Shown here: piece after piece, positions 52,404-60,851 of the stretch | Numbering within the stretch: position 1 is the stretch's first letter | How the letters are laid out: each line of letters starts with the position of its first letter | From: Paraescarpia echinospica | Lineage: Eukaryota; Annelida; Polychaeta; Sabellida; Siboglinidae | Reading direction: 5' to 3' | Length of the DNA stretch: 64,000 nucleotides | NCBI GenBank assembly: GCA_020002185.1 | Contig: CM034544.1 | Location: 31,980,937 to 32,044,936 of the forward strand | Notes under the pieces: model-generated | What the model was told of the DNA's origin: nothing | Seen by the model: only the letters and a program-made list of their open reading frames with translations | Database searches by the model: none | Position numbers and translations under genes: made by a program

Positions 52404-52858
52404 GCATGCCTATATGGTCTGGTGACAGTCGCGCTGACAGAATAACAACCACAGAAGCTGCAAGTTTCTGAAAACAACTTAATTAAAAGAATGACAACAA
52501 AGAGGGTAGAGAGAAGAAGGACGAACGACATCAGAAACGAGGTTGAAATGCAATGCAGTGTAACAAGAAAATTATTGAGTAGCCAGATGAGATGGGCAGG
52601 CCACTTGGATAGTATGGATGCCGGAAAAATAGCGAAAAGAGCAGAGGCGGAACAACATAAAGGACACAGGAAAAAAGGAAGGTCACAGCTGAGATGGGAG
52701 GACAGCATGAGGAGGGGCATGAGAAGATCAGGGGGGATGAAAGATGGAGAGGGGGCGATTGACAGAAAACTATGGAAGGAAAAGACACAGAGAGTGGTTC
52801 AGCTTTATTGTACCTGACCCTCTACCCTGTACAGCAGGGAAAAAGAGGAGAGCAACAA
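52404..52858 (+). pseudogene. LINE-A module: C-terminal domain of ORF2 and 3' end
   Basis: The frame 52491-52817 reads VERRRTNDIRNEVEMQ, SQMRWAGHLDSMDAGKIAKR, RSQLRWEDSMRRGMRRSG and a basic tail ending QRVVQLYCT. This is the conserved C-terminal region found after the RT in this LINE family. Upstream, 52404-52490 gives the degenerate segment before it, where this family's proteins usually read CLYGLETVALTE. Stops near 52470 and the missing RT make it non-coding today. The last 40 bp (about 52818-52858) look like 3' UTR and meet the oppositely oriented LINE-A' tail to tail. Equivalent frames in other units start at 1235, 5551, 11047, 15665, 20270, 24878, 29497, 34116, 47874 and 57110. Confidence 0.8.
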
Positions 52859-53358
52859 TATTGCTCCACCCATGTATACAAACCTGTCTCTCTGTTTTAG
52901 TTTCTTCCCTCCAGGTGTATTTCCAGCTCTTTGTTTTGCTGCCCCACCCAAAGTACCTCCGTCCTCTTCAGACTAACTTTCAGTCCATGTCTGCTAAACA
53001 TATCCTTCCAATCTGTCAGTTGTTCTTGGAGATCTGCTTCCCCGTCCGCTACCACTGCCAGATCGTCTGCATACTGTAGCTTCCGGAGGATATCTCTCGT
53101 ACCAGTCAGTCTACTTATTAGTTCCACCGCTGCGATAAACAACAATGGGCTCATGGCGCTTCCTTGTCTCAGGCCAACATTTATTTCAAACTCTCCTGAC
53201 ATTCCCGGTCCACACACCACCCTGCTCTTAGTTTTGTAATATGTCCCTTCTACCATCCTGACCTCTGCCTCTCAATGTCGCCATCTCCATCACCATCTCT
53301 CTTTGTACGGTATCGTATGCTTTCTCCAGGTCTATGAATCCTACTGCCGCATCTTCCT
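52859..53358 (-). pseudogene. LINE-A' module: RT palm domain, inverted
   Basis: On the minus strand the palm of the same LINE family is nearly complete. Motif A, GFIDLEKAYDTV with its catalytic Asp, lies near 53340-53300. After a frameshift near 53260, ORF 52897-53256 runs through VVCGPGMSGEFEINVGLRQGS (from 53225) with motif B, then motif C YADDLAVV near 53070 and the thumb EVLWVGQQ. A further frameshift near 52900 leads to LKQRDRFVYMGGA near 52880-52850. All three catalytic aspartates are present, but the frame is broken twice and fingers, endonuclease and C-terminal domain are absent. Same frame in other units: 11452-11811, 16069-16428, 20676-21035, 25284-25643, 29903-30262, 34522-34881. 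Confidence 0.85.
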
Positions 53359-53690
53359 ATGATTATTGTAGTAAATTACGCTGTGTTTTTTTTAATTAAC
53401 AATCAGGAATTTACGTATTTTATGTATAACGCTAGGTAGCTCCGTAACTGAGAGTAGCCGTCATGAACGCCAGGTTACTATAGTATAATTTAATAGATAG
53501 ATCTTGTTGAACAAAATATGTATTTGATGCCTTATTTGCATGTCATTGATGAAATAAGTGGTTCTAATTAATAGGCCTAATATTTATAAGTTGCAGAATG
53601 ATTTCTAAAATTGCTGGTGAAAATTACACATTATGATTGCGTACAGCAGAAACAGAGTGGGCATGTATGCTATATTATAACTAACGGGGC
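53359..53690. other. Unit spacer between LINE-A' and LINE-B
   Basis: About 330 bp of AT-rich sequence with a T-run near 53391 and no motif-bearing frame. LINE-B homology with the out-of-array copy at 39806-40975 begins at 53691. Nothing else is recognised here. Confidence 0.6.
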
Positions 53691-54786
53691 AATTACTTTT
53701 CAACCGCACTCCCCACTTCATGTGGCATTCCCCAGGGTTCGTTCCCTTCTTGGGCTTTTGCTTTTCACTCTCTACACTACGCCACTCAGCTCTGTAATCC
53801 AAAGTCATAACTTGGATCATCACCTTTATGCAGATGACACACAGATCTACATTTCCTTGACCACGCCCGATAGAAGTCACACCCTAAACCGACTCAACGA
53901 TTATCTCCAAGATGTTTTCTTATGGATGACCGACAGACAAAACTGAATTTCTCATCATTGGTACTTCAATGCAGCGAGGTAAACTTAATGATTTTTTCCA
54001 ACATGTATTCTGAGTCAAAATATCACACCAGCAGCATCAGTACGGAATCTAGGTGTGACCTTTGATTGCGACTTTAATTTCAGACAACACATATCCCAAA
54101 CGTGCCGTTGCTGTTTTTATCATATCCGTGATCTTCGCCGCATTCGCCGACATATGTCACTTTCTGTCGTTAAGACTATCGCAAAGGCTCTTGTTAGCAG
54201 CATATCAGATTATTGCAATTCTCTCCTTCATAATATTGCTATCAAGGATATTGCAAAACTACAACGTGTCCAAAATTGTTTAGCAATCTCCTCGATTCTC
54301 CCGCTCAGTGCCACTTCTAAAACACGGCATTGGTTCCCCGTGCGATATCGCATTATGTTTAAGATCTGTACAATCACCTACCAAGCCCTTTCATCCAAAC
54401 AACCTAGTTATTTACACTCAATGCTCACACCAGCTAGACAAGCCAAACAACTTCGGTCGTCTAGTTCGAAGTTGCTAGTTGCTATCTGTTCCTAGAGTTA
54501 AGACAAAGACTGGAACTCGAGCTTTTTTAGTTGCCGCGCCAACTATATGGAATTCGCTTCCCGTTAATGTTAAATCAGCAGAAATTATTGTTACATTTCG
54601 TCGTCACCTGAAAACCTATATTTTCAATATCGCCTAACCTCCCTAGCTTCCTAGCACATCCATCCATTTGTTGACGAGTTTCGCCTAGCACACGAGTACG
54701 AGAATGCTTAATCCTTTTGGTGCGCCACTGAGCTCGGATTGTCTGAGGATATTGGCGCGTTAGAAGTGATTTATTATTATTATTAA
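53691..54786 (+). pseudogene. LINE-B module: L2/CR1-like RT (motif C onward), C-terminal region and TTA tail
   Basis: The frame 53611-53946 contains [14 protein letters not shown] and motif [15 protein letters not shown]. The family reading is then broken by a 22 bp deletion at about 53939 that is present in every unit. After it, ORF 54055-54495 reads FDCDFNFRQHISQTC, CFYHIRDLRRIRRHM, SISDYCNSLL, LQRVQNCLA and HW-PVRYRIMFKI, the C-terminal part of L2/CR1-type ORF2. The 3' part includes an ELPVNVKSA-like segment without frame and a TTATTATTATTA tail at about 54773-54786. Motif B is degraded ([12 protein letters not shown] in place of PQGSVLGPLLF) and motif A and upstream are missing. In U2, U3, U6, U7 and U8 a TAG also replaces the codon after RRHM. 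Non-functional; a source of RT-related fragments only. Confidence 0.88.
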
Positions 54787-54988
54787 ATTCTAGTAATTAT
54801 ATAATGCATGTGCACTGTGATCATGTAATGTAATTGGTGTATGTTTAATAAACACTGTACACACGTTTTCAAATGTTTTATTAAATAAATTGGATTGCCA
54901 TAATGCACCATTACTGAGACTCTTTCACTTTACGAACTGAGCAAAGTGCAGCCCAATTACCATATGATATTTACATATTTAATTACAG

Positions 54989-55090
54989 CTAAGTATGCTT
55001 GAGTACATTTCTGAATGTCTGCATGGGCATACGGATGTAACAAAAACCCCAGTGGAGTCGAGCTCAGCAGTAAACATGCCAAATGGGTAC
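54989..55090 (+). other. Exon-like segment (acceptor AG, open frame, donor GTGAGT)
   Basis: The segment is preceded by a pyrimidine-rich TTTAATTACAG acceptor and followed by GTGAGT. One frame is open through it, containing MLEYISECLHGHTDVTK and NMPNGY. A second acceptor-like TTTCCACAG ends at 55314. Joined in phase, the next 66 nt stay open to a TAA at 55378, which overlaps an AATAAA polyadenylation hexamer at 55379. No protein family is recognised. The first acceptor is lost in U6 and the second is changed in U3, U7 and U9, so it is not maintained in all copies. This is an inference from signals only. Confidence 0.3.
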
Positions 55091-55718
55091 GTGAGTGAAT
55101 TAATATATCATAATTCTTGCAGGATTATATTCAGTATACATTATGTTATACATCTACAAGAACACATTCATTATTTTGTGCTAAAACATGTTAAACTAAT
55201 CTCAAATCTCAATTATTTTAGCAACAAATATGTGTTTTGGCAGTTTGTATATTATTTGTGCTGAATACAACTTACAACACATTAATTGGCTAGCATTTAT
55301 AAATATTTCCACAGATATCCTTCTTCCAAATAAACAACATTCTTCTAATTGTACACCCATCCCATCGCAAATATTCATAATAAAGCTTGAAGACAGCGAT
55401 TACATTACTATATTAAGAATAGTCTTCCCTAATATGCTAGCTCGATTAAAGTCAAATTAATAAGTTATTAGTTTTGTGCATGTTCTAGAATTGTATTATA
55501 AAAATATAAATGTAATTGCTGTTCCACATTGCACCTATTTGCTTTGTGTTCACAGTGTGTTAAGATAACAGTATGACATTTACATGATATTTACAATTAA
55601 CGGATTGAGTCTAAATTGTACGCTAAATAATATACTCTGGATATACTAATTTGTGTACGTTTAGCCCTGCCTACCTGTTCGTAAAATTAGTCTGTGTACG
55701 TATAGCCTCTTGCTAACA

Positions 55719-55833
55719 TATAAAAAGCCCTGGCGTCTCCCCGCAAAAAAACAAAGTGAAACGCGCGTGACACATGTTTCAAAAACTCCTTGCCCTACCG
55801 ACCAATCACGAGCGCGCTGGGCGTGGTTTAAAA
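55719..55833 (+). promoter_or_regulatory. Promoter-like module (two TATA-like boxes, CCAAT, GGGCGTGG)
   Basis: In order: TATAAAAA at 55719-55726, CCAAT at 55802-55806, the KLF/Sp1-type box GGGCGTGG at 55819-55826 and TTTAAAA at 55827-55833. The segment is GC-richer than the rest of the module. Order and spacing of CCAAT, GC-type box and TATA-like box fit an RNA polymerase II promoter pointing toward LINE-C. It is present in every unit that keeps this part. No transcript evidence can be drawn from sequence alone. Confidence 0.4.
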
Positions 55834-55993
55834 GAGCCTGTTAGCTTTTCATTAGTGAATTGCAAAGACGCCCACGGGCCACAGCCCACTGGCACTGTCC
55901 CCAACTCGTTCTGTTTACTTTGTTTTGTTTCATAGTCTTTCCCAAATATAAATACACCTTTATGCGTGGGTACTGCACCTGCACCGTCTGGAA

Positions 55994-56245
55994 ATGTTAT
56001 GCAGATTCGGCGGGGCGATCGGCAGTCCATGACGACAATACTGCAGAAACTACACTGGTTGCCTGTTAGGAGGCGTATTGAGTTTAAGATACTCGTCCTT
56101 GTGCACATGGCAGTATACAATGGTACGCCCGAGTACCTTGCGGCACTATTACACCAATATACACCACGCCGTTCCCTACGCTCTGCAAGCGGGTTACTCT
56201 TGCAAGTTCCTAGAGTGAACTTAGAACGTTTCGGCCGCCGTGCAT
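55994..56245 (+). pseudogene. LINE-C module: truncated C-terminal ORF2 piece
   Basis: The frame 55966-56274 reads TTILQKLHWLPVRRRIEFK, YNGTPEYLAALL, YTPRRSLRSASG and VPRVNLERFGRRA, the conserved LINE C-terminal block following the RT. It stops matching at 56245, where the hAT sequence begins. The intact continuation is seen only in U11 (58389-59130). The opposite strand is open for 158 codons in most units (here 55806-56282), but its translation has no motif and mirrors the LINE codons, so it is treated as a shadow. Confidence 0.85.
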
Positions 56246-56310
56246 ACTGTTGTAGTACAAACATACATATATAATAGTGCATATTTGCAATAATTTTTAT
56301 ATAACCTTAC

Positions 56311-56550
56311 CTTCATGTGTTTCAACAAGTTTGTTATTACCCTAGAGCTGGAGAAAATCTTCATGTCGCAGTGTTTACACTGGGCTTTGTAGTTGTCTTG
56401 TACGTTGGTTGGAAAAACAAAGTGATCAAATGCTGCTGATTTGTTCGCCATGTCTGTAGTAAGACTCTGTACTCTGCAGTCTTGTAGATATGACTGACAA
56501 TATGCATGCTTGTCTGCGGTGCCAGGTTCTGAACAGATTGCAATTTGCAA
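56311..56550 (-). pseudogene. BED zinc-finger exon of hAT transposase
   Basis: An 80-codon open exon on the minus strand, from an ATG at 56550. Its second half reads NKSAAFDHFVF then QCKHCDMKIFSS and NLLKHMK. This fits a BED finger: aromatic positions, C-x2-C, and the first His of the H-x(n)-H pair. It ends in AAG followed by GTAAGG (56310-56305), a strong splice donor, so the second His would come from the next exon, which is absent. BED fingers bind DNA, here presumably the transposon ends. Copies start at 4991, 10487, 15105, 19710, 24318, 28937, 33556, 47314 and 51931. The donor is mutated in U1 (GG), U4 and U5 (TT). Confidence 0.65.
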
Positions 56551-56917
56551 CTGACTACTATTCAGTCATTATCTTAAGCCAAGGCAATTATGTCTACCAC
56601 AAAAGTCCACAATACAAGTGAACTGGTGGTTTCTGAACATCTGAAGCCACTACAACTGATCAAGGCATCAGATAGTGTTAGTTTATCCCATGTAATTGAC
56701 TCATGGCTTCAACTATCAGGCTCTCAGCTGACATGCATGTAAGTGCCTGTGCTTATCATCCCCTTTATACTTATAAACCAATCAACCACCATCACAAGTA
56801 CCATCAATTATGTTTCGTGTTATATGAAGCTTTGTACAAAATAAGAATAAATATACAGTCATTTTTACTGTAGCCATTTCTTTTCAATCCTTCTGATAGA
56901 CCCAATTACTTAACAAA

Positions 56918-57022
56918 AACGTAAAAAAGTACTTGTAAAAAGTACTTCCCAAGTCCAAGTACTTTGATGGTCAAGTCCAAGTCCAAGTACTGCACTCAGC
57001 AAAATGGCAAGTACAGGCACTG
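56918..57022 (-). promoter_or_regulatory. hAT terminus with subterminal motif cluster
   Basis: About 105 bp next to the terminus CAGTGCC contain repeated AGTACTT and CCAAGT/ACTTGG motifs in direct and inverted order. Such clusters commonly serve as transposase binding sites in hAT elements; here that role is inferred. The same cluster is at the end of each unit, for example 5358-5463 and 29305-29409. Confidence 0.55.
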
Positions 57023-58640
57023 GCATGCCTATATGGTCTGGTGACAGTCTTGCTGACAGAATAACAACTACAGAAGCTGCAAGTTTCTGAAAACAACTTA
57101 ATTAAAAGAATGACAACAAAGAGGGTAGAGAGAAGAAGGACGAACGACATCAGAAACGAGGTTGAAATGCAATGCAGTGTAACAAGAAAATTATTGAGTA
57201 GCCAGATGAGATGGGCAGGCCACTTGGAAAGTATGGATGCCGGAAAGATAGCGAAAAGAGCAGAGGCGGAACAACATAAAGGACACAGGAAAAAAGGAAG
57301 GTCACAGCTGAGATGGGAGGACAGCATGAGGAGGGGCATGAGAAGATCAGGGGGATGAAAGATGGAGAGGGGGCGATTGACAGAAAACTATAGAAGGAAA
57401 AGACACAGAGAGTGGTTCAGCTTTATTGTACCTGACCCTCAACCCTGTACAGCAGGGAAAAAGAGGAGAGCAACAATATTGCTCCACCCATGTATACAAA
57501 CCTGTCTGTCTGTTTTAGTTTCTTCCCTCCAGGTGTATTTCCAGCTCTTTGTTTTGCCGCCCCACCCAAAGTACCTCCGTCCTCTTCAGACTAACTTTCA
57601 GTCCATGTCTGCTAAACATATCCTTCCAATCTGTCAGTTGTTCTTGGAGATCTGCTTCCCCGTCCGTTACCACTGCCAGATTGGCTAGCATTTATAAATA
57701 TTTCCACAGATATCCTTCTTCCAAATGAACAACATTCTACTATTTGTACACCCATCCCATCGCAAATATTCATAATAAAGCTTGAAGACCGCGATTACAT
57801 TACTATATTGAGAATAGTCTTCCCTAATATGCTAGCTCGATTAAAGTCAAATTAATAAGTTATTAGTTTTGTGCATGTTCTAGATTTGTATTATAAAAAT
57901 ATAAATGTAATTGCTGTTCCACATTGCACCTATTTGCTTTGTGTTCACAGTGTGTTAAGATAACAGTATGACATTTACATGATATTTACAATTAACGGAT
58001 TGAGTCTAAATTGTACGCTAAATAATATAATCTGGATATACTAATTTGTGTACGTTTAGCCCTGCCTACCTGTTCGTAAAATTAGTCTGTGTACGTATAG
58101 CCTCTTGCTAACTTATAAAAAGCCCTGGCGTCTTCCCGCAAAAAAACAAAGTGAAACGCGCGTGACACATGTGTCAAAAACTCCTTGCCCTACCGACCAA
58201 TCACGAGCGCGCTGGGCGTGGTTTAAAAGAGCCTGTTAGCTTTTCATAAGTGAATTGCAAAGACGCCCACGGGCCACAGCCCACTGGCACTGTCCCCAAC
58301 TCGTTCTGTTTACTTTGTTTTGTTCCATAGTCTTTCCCAAATATAAATACACCTTTATGCGTGGGTACTGCACCTGCACCGTCTGGAAATGTTATGCAGA
58401 TTCGGCGGGGCGATCGGCAGTCCATGACGACAATACTGCAGAAACTACACTGGTTGCCTGTTAGGAGGCGTATTGAGTTTAAGATACTCGTCCTTGTGCA
58501 CATGGCAGTATACAATGGTACGCCCGAGTACCTTGCGGCACTATTACACCAATATACACCACGCCGTTCCCTACGCTCTGCAAGCGGGTTACTCTTGCCA
58601 GTTCCTAGAGTGAACTTAGAACGTTTCGGCCGCCGTGCAT
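57023..58640 (+). repeat. Array unit U11, terminal, with 2.2 kb deletion
   Basis: LINE-A (+) with C-terminal ORF 57110-57358 (one G lost in the G-run near 57353), LINE-A' (-) up to 57681, then a join directly into the unknown module (TTGGCTAGC). Compared with U10, 2223 bp (53064-55286) are missing; AT is shared at the break. The unit continues through the promoter-like part into LINE-C and leaves the array at 58640. Confidence 0.9.
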
Positions 58641-59130
58641 TTGCTTGTGCTGGCACCACTCTGTGGAACAAACTTCCCATGAACATGCGCAACAACGGCA
58701 ATCTCCCTCAATTTAAGAAACAACTAAAGACATTGTTCTTATCCACTCAATGGGTTTTACATGACCGACATTGGACTTTAACACACATATTACATATGAT
58801 TTCATTTATTATCATTGTAGTATTCATTATTTATTATCATTGTAGTATTCATGGTATTAGTGTTTTTTATATTTCACACATTTAATATTACTTTTAACGA
58901 ATGCAGTTTAATTTGTAATTATATATTTAAAATAATTTACACAGAGGAACATTCTACACTTTTAACATGTTTTATAGCCTATCGTTATTATTATTTTATT
59001 ATTTACCTGGACTAAGTATAAGTTTAAGCTATTTAGTATTTTAATGCTTGTACACACCCGTAAACGTGGCAACCGTCCCGGATTCGACGGTGTCAAAATA
59101 GTGTTTATTGTTTATTATTATTACTGTCTT
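58389..59130 (+). pseudogene. LINE-C with its own 3' end, right edge of the array
   Basis: ORF 58361-58885 has the same block as the array LINE-C (HWLPVRRRIEFK, RRSLRSASG, NLERFGRRA). It then continues past the array breakpoint at 58640 with FACAGTTLWNKLP and LPQFKKQLKTLFL, the standard end of L2/CR1-type ORF2. A 3' UTR and a TTATTATTA tail near 59110-59125 follow. This is the only copy with an uninterrupted C-terminus, so it records the pre-amplification structure. It lacks RT and is not autonomous. Confidence 0.85.
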
Positions 59131-60851
59131 TGTCTATCTAATTTAGCCCATTTTGACGTGTCGGTGGCATATATTCGTGGACGTCCATTCATTGCCTAAA
59201 GTCGGTATTTCATATAAACATCAACATCAAACAAAGGGGAAAATGGTCGGAATGCACATCTGCCTGAATGCACCAGTCCCAATGCATCAACTGCCTAGTT
59301 GCAATGCCTCAACCGCCTGGTCGCAATGCTCCAACGGGGTGGTTGCAATGCACCACTTTTGGTCGGAATGCCCCACTTTGGTAATACCGACCTGGTCGCA
59401 ATACTCCAACGGTCTGGTCGCAATGCACCTGTTATGGTATTCATATATTATAAAACATTATGGTTTATCTGTTTGTTTGTCCCCCCCCCCCGCCTCCTAC
59501 ATGACGCAATGTCACCTACACGATAAACTCGTTAGTGAACACATCTTAATTAAGGTAATTAATCAATAATTCAGCTCGGCTTTGTTGAACAACATGTTGT
59601 ACAACATTATCCAATCAATCAAATATAACAACAGTTATTGCCAGTTTAATTTTAGAAGTAAATTAACAAAAATGCGGCAGAAATATGGAAATCCTCGTAT
59701 AGTGTTAGTGGGTGAGTGGTGAAAAGAGACTTGGAGGGAATAAAATAGCCCATAACGTCGACACTGCTCCGGTTATTTTTTATATTTCGTTCCGATCGCA
59801 GCGTTTCGATTACGGGGATTAATAGTGATTGGGATAAAGACGGGAGAAAGACTGGACTCCGTGCAAATAATAACTTGCCTGGATAACTTGCCTGGATCTT
59901 CGGGTTTTAAAGTAAGGCTACAGCCTTGTGTACACCCGCCTTTATGCATCGTATTTTGATATTGAGAACGTGGCTTGTCTTGTTATTTTGTGCTTTTATT
60001 AAAATTTAAACCTGTCCATCTTCAATTCTTTGTCGAGTTTTGTTTTGAAGGAGAGGATAATAATATGCTGACAATTAACGTAGTATTATGTTCATCAATT
60101 TGGCGCCTACAAACCTAAATTTAATCTTCGGCAATAATCACCAACTCGCTGAATCGACTCAGATATTCTGACATCGAAATTATGTCCGCTACTTCTTATT
60201 GCGTCCACAGGGTCTTCAATTAAAGGCCTCCTGTCGCGATTTCGTCACCTTGCTCTGATGGCGGTAGAGTTTCCTTCGCGCCACGAGCCTAACCTAACGT
60301 TATCAGACATTGCACAACTGTTTACCGGTTAACTTAAATTTAAGAATATTTAGTAAATATAACTAGCACGATAACGATCATAAAAATAAGAGTCATGACA
60401 GGCCTACGTCGAAAGGCAGAATGACTGGATGTTTCAGTGGAAACAACAAGGACATTTTACTGAGCAATCAAAGACAATGGAGCCATCTCCCCATTTGTAA
60501 CGAATGGCCCAATAGAATACCTGCTATTGTCCGCGTGGCGTGAACGGAGATGAAGGAAACTGAGAAAAAAGCACAGCTAGACACTAAAACCAATCTTCAC
60601 AAATCCACATCACAAAGGAGTCCCCAACAGGTGTGATATTCAGTGTGTACACAAACCGTGAGTACACACATTCTTAGAGAAGAAGAGTATCACCAAATGT
60701 TTGTGCTATGCTACTTAATTGAACATTAGTTACTATTATTGTTGTTACATCTACATATCTCATCTATTATAACAATCTATCTATATATATATTCCAGCTG
60801 TCTATATATCTATATATACCCAGGTAGGCCTTCACGTCATCAAAGTCAAAT
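59131..60851. other. Non-array flank with a minisatellite, otherwise no recognised feature
   Basis: Apart from the minisatellite at 59251-59436, an 11-C run at 59481-59491 and a TATC/TATA-rich microsatellite near 60778-60822, I see no supported feature in this 1.7 kb. Small open frames over the minisatellite reflect the repeat. Confidence 0.5.
59251..59436 (+). repeat. Degenerate minisatellite, ~22 bp period
   Basis: About eight to nine imperfect repeats of the form AATGC-(C/T)CAAC-(C/G)GCCTGGTCGC. Clear copies start at 59281, 59303, 59325, 59400 and 59422. Some copies are shortened to 20 bp or interrupted. Confidence 0.75.

Larger units (their letters stand above)
54787..55993 (+). other. 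Unknown 1.2 kb unit module with exon-like and promoter-like signals
   Basis: AT-rich and not recognisable as any transposon family. A 76-codon frame (55230-55460) and an 89-codon frame (54995-55264) recur in all units, but they are low-complexity and have no recognised domain. The separate entries for the exon-like segment and promoter-like segment give the only structured signals I see. The origin could be a host gene fragment or an undescribed element; I cannot tell which. Confidence 0.5.
52404..57022 (+). repeat. Array unit U10 (4619 bp), used as reference unit
   Basis: Complete unit with all modules: LINE-A (+) 52404-52858, LINE-A' (-) 52859-53358, spacer 53359-53690, LINE-B (+) 53691-54786, unknown module 54787-55993, LINE-C (+) 55994-56245, hAT 5' end (-) 56246-57022. 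Module entries below describe this unit and apply to the others. Its first half (to about 53.7 kb) shares unit-specific variants with U8. Confidence 0.92.
56246..57022 (-). mobile_element. hAT-like transposon 5' end (TIR, leader, BED exon, splice donor)
   Basis: Read on the minus strand the module starts exactly at the unit join with CAGTGCCTGTACTTG, a hAT-like terminus. Clustered subterminal ACTTGG and AGTACTT motifs follow, then a leader, then an exon encoding a BED-type zinc finger, then a GT donor and about 60 bp of intron. Everything downstream, including the transposase catalytic domain and the other terminus, is missing. The same 777 bp piece sits at every internal unit join. The hAT assignment rests on the terminus and the BED finger; I cannot test target duplication because only one end exists. 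Confidence 0.7.
1143..58640 (+). repeat. Tandem array (macrosatellite) of a ~4.62 kb composite transposon unit, interrupted once
   Basis: The same landmarks recur with a period of 4605-4620 bp. A C-terminal LINE-A ORF starts at 1235, 5551, 11047, 15665, 20270, 24878, 29497, 34116, 47874, 52491 and 57110. A LINE-B YADD ORF starts at 2053, 6673, 12166, 16783, 21390, 25998, 30617, 35236, 48993 and 53611. Units appear almost identical by eye, differing by scattered substitutions and a few indels. Off-size units are explained: U1 lacks 303 bp, U2 carries an 875 bp internal tandem duplication, U4 and U5 share a 12 bp deletion, U11 lacks 2.2 kb. The array is broken between 37932 and 46955 by unrelated transposons and an assembly gap. 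Each unit joins fragments of at least four element types, so this is not a tandemly inserted single transposon. Copy number in the genome may be higher than assembled. Confidence 0.95.

Noticed and set aside
1148..58640. The array as a CRISPR or other short spaced repeat system
   Set aside because: The unit is 4.6 kb with no unique spacers, and the content is eukaryotic transposons.
1148..58640. The array as a tandem gene family such as histone or rRNA repeats
   Set aside because: No histone frame, rRNA or 5S sequence is present; the CCAAT/TATA-like cluster alone does not support a host gene.
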